A DNA stretch of 21,980 nucleotides from Condylostoma magnum (taxonomy: Eukaryota; Ciliophora; Heterotrichea; Heterotrichida; Condylostomatidae), in assembly GCA_920105805.1 (NCBI GenBank), contig CAKKTI010000344.1, positions 1 through 21,980 of the forward strand, written 5' to 3'. Positions 20,901 to 21,980 of this stretch are shown here, piece by piece. Both the position numbers and the translations under genes were made by a program. A model generated the notes under the pieces. The model was given only the letters and a program-made list of their open reading frames with translations. It did not search any database and was not told where the DNA came from. The number at the start of each line of letters is the position of its first letter. The first letter of the stretch is position 1.

Positions 20901-21980
20901 GCCATCTCACTATAGCATTAATAGCATTATCCTCACCGCTATTAAATCCCTTTAAGAACTCCTCCTCTGTCATATAAGATTTCCCTTATGCAATTTAATG
21001 AAAGGCTCTTTAAAGCTCGATTTCTTTGAACTGATTTCCCGATTATTACTTCATAAATTTAATAAAATTATCACAGTTTAGACAATTACTGTCATTAGCT
21101 GCCTTAGAAAACACCTCAGACAGTTATTACTACCCAATAACACTTCTAACCTTATCAACAGAATTCCCTTACTCCTCAAAATCATCAAATTCACTTAGTT
21201 TTTCATCACCTTGTATATAGTTTTTCGCACAATTGATTAATTCTAGTACTGATGCTTGTCCAAATCCAGCGATATTGAGTAATGCTTTTAATTAGTGTAT
21301 ATTTATAGCAATTCCTGCCTTTTTCAGTACATTTAAAAGTTCTCCAGGTGGTAGTTTTATCCTAGGCCTCATTCCACCCCCATGGGCTATTTTTGCTACT
21401 TCTAGTTTATTATCCCATATGCATCTAGCTACTGGGTGGATATTAGCACTGTTGTAATTTGAGGTTCTATCTGATATAAAAGAGTTCCTTGATGCTATAG
21501 ATTTCCTAGAACCCATAGATTACTAAGATGACGTGGTTCTAGCAGTTTAAGGCCTGGAGGGCCTTGAAAATCGCTTTAATATATCATTATACCTTATTTT
21601 ATTAGAAACTCTACTACTCGTTTTATCAACAAACCTTTAAACTTAAGTAGACGTTGTTAATCCATTAGAAACTACTAGCAATGCATCTATAAAGTCTTGA
21701 TAGTCAATTATCCCTAAACCGTTTCTATCCCTTTGCTCAAAAATTACTGCCAGTTTTTCTAGATTTTCCCTTATGATCTGTTCTACTGGATATTCTAATT
21801 AGTTGTGACTTTGTGCTGAGACTGGTCTAGATGCTTTGTATTCAATTCCCAGTGAGTTTTTAAGTCATTTTGCTCCACTGGAAGTGACCATAAGCTGCTC
21901 GTCATTTGTAGAAATTGGTCCCTGTGATTAAGTTCTGTTTAAATTGTTGAAAATAACTCCTATTAAACCTGAGTTGTATA
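17914..21980 (-). CDS. Giant multi-EF-hand Ca2+-binding protein (5' partial)
   Basis: One uninterrupted frame covers 1,354 residues and runs off the right edge, so the N-terminus is missing. It contains at least a dozen EF-hand loops in a largely helical chain. The best are DRNGLGIIDYQD (21729-21694), DKKNEGFIDLDK (20748-20713), DKNFTGKILKSE (20358-20323), DLNGDGLIDSSD (20019-19984), DPDNNGMVNYSN (19821-19786), DIDFDGVVSKRD (19539-19504), DSAKKGYISVND (19149-19114), DKDKSSTVSSIE (18663-18628) and DFHNDGKILWKV (18555-18520). Several others are degenerate and probably structural. It is predicted to be a Ca2+ sensor or scaffold in cytoplasm or cortex; no catalytic domain is seen. A short Ser/Pro stretch with the doubled TPSEN unit lies near 20460-20430. 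The stop TAG 17916 follows 56 stop-free codons. Another in-frame TGA overlaps the ATG of the F-BAR gene, so a 17899 end is possible. Confidence 0.9.

Noticed and set aside
1-21980. Karyorelict code (TGA as sole stop, as in Loxodes)
   Set aside because: ATPase, hydrolase and F-BAR have no plausible in-frame TGA near their ends, and the kinase would need a roughly 140-codon run into the next gene.
1-21980. TAA/TAG read as Glu (as in some peritrichs)
   Set aside because: Conserved Gln positions of the ATPase membrane part (YLQF, the Tyr-Gln pair in the late membrane segments, LQxxW) are TAA. The one GH15 site where Glu would fit is treated as a residue change instead.
1-21980. A row of broken pseudogenes, as the standard code would suggest
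   Set aside because: Catalytic motifs are intact, no frame shifts are needed, and stop triplets sit at Gln or Trp positions, so the genes are whole under a variant code.

Overview
The window looks like macronuclear DNA of a ciliate that has no dedicated stop codon, most likely a heterotrich close to Condylostoma (NCBI code 28). Read with the standard code it appears almost empty of long genes. Read with TAA and TAG as Gln and TGA as Trp, nine long reading frames span nearly the whole window, and seven of them have a family I can recognise. Conserved residues fix the code: TGA stands for the Trp of the C-W motif in a TKL kinase, the Trp that opens the SPOUT1 domain, and the Trp of the F-W-L-V-E-A-like motif in a GH15 protein. 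TAA stands for conserved Gln in the membrane segments of a P-type ATPase. The same three triplets also end genes: TAA in most, TAG in two, TGA in one. The karyorelict code (TGA as the only stop) fits poorly, because the ATPase, the alpha/beta hydrolase and the F-BAR gene have no plausible in-frame TGA at their ends.

Layout from left to right: (1) + strand, a very large surface membrane protein, cut at the left edge, with lectin-like domains, Cys-rich modules and a C-terminal membrane bundle (1-4824); (2) + strand, a PMCA-type Ca2+-ATPase (4857-7784); (3) - strand, a SPOUT1/C9orf114-type RNA methyltransferase (7821-8771); (4) + strand, an ankyrin / coiled-coil / TKL kinase (8789-10528); (5) + strand, a membrane-anchored alpha/beta hydrolase (10530-12608); (6) - strand, a GH15 glucoamylase/trehalase-like protein (12668-14407); (7) + strand, an importin-alpha-like ARM protein (14501-16027); (8) - strand, an F-BAR protein with an SBF2-like domain (16040-17902); (9) - strand, a giant multi-EF-hand protein cut at the right edge (17914-21980).

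On these boundaries only about 260 of 21,980 bases lie outside coding sequence. The eight gaps measure 32, 36, 17, 1, 59, 93, 12 and 11 bases. No frame needed a shift, so introns are absent or have lengths divisible by three. I saw no tRNA, rRNA, CRISPR array, mobile element or long repeat.

The genes do not form one pathway. Several touch Ca2+ and membranes (Ca2+ pump, multi-EF-hand protein, F-BAR protein, surface receptor-like protein), which would suit a large contractile ciliate, but that link is inference. No wholly new system stands out. The most notable things here are the context-dependent termination, the extreme packing, and a few odd residues and domain combinations.
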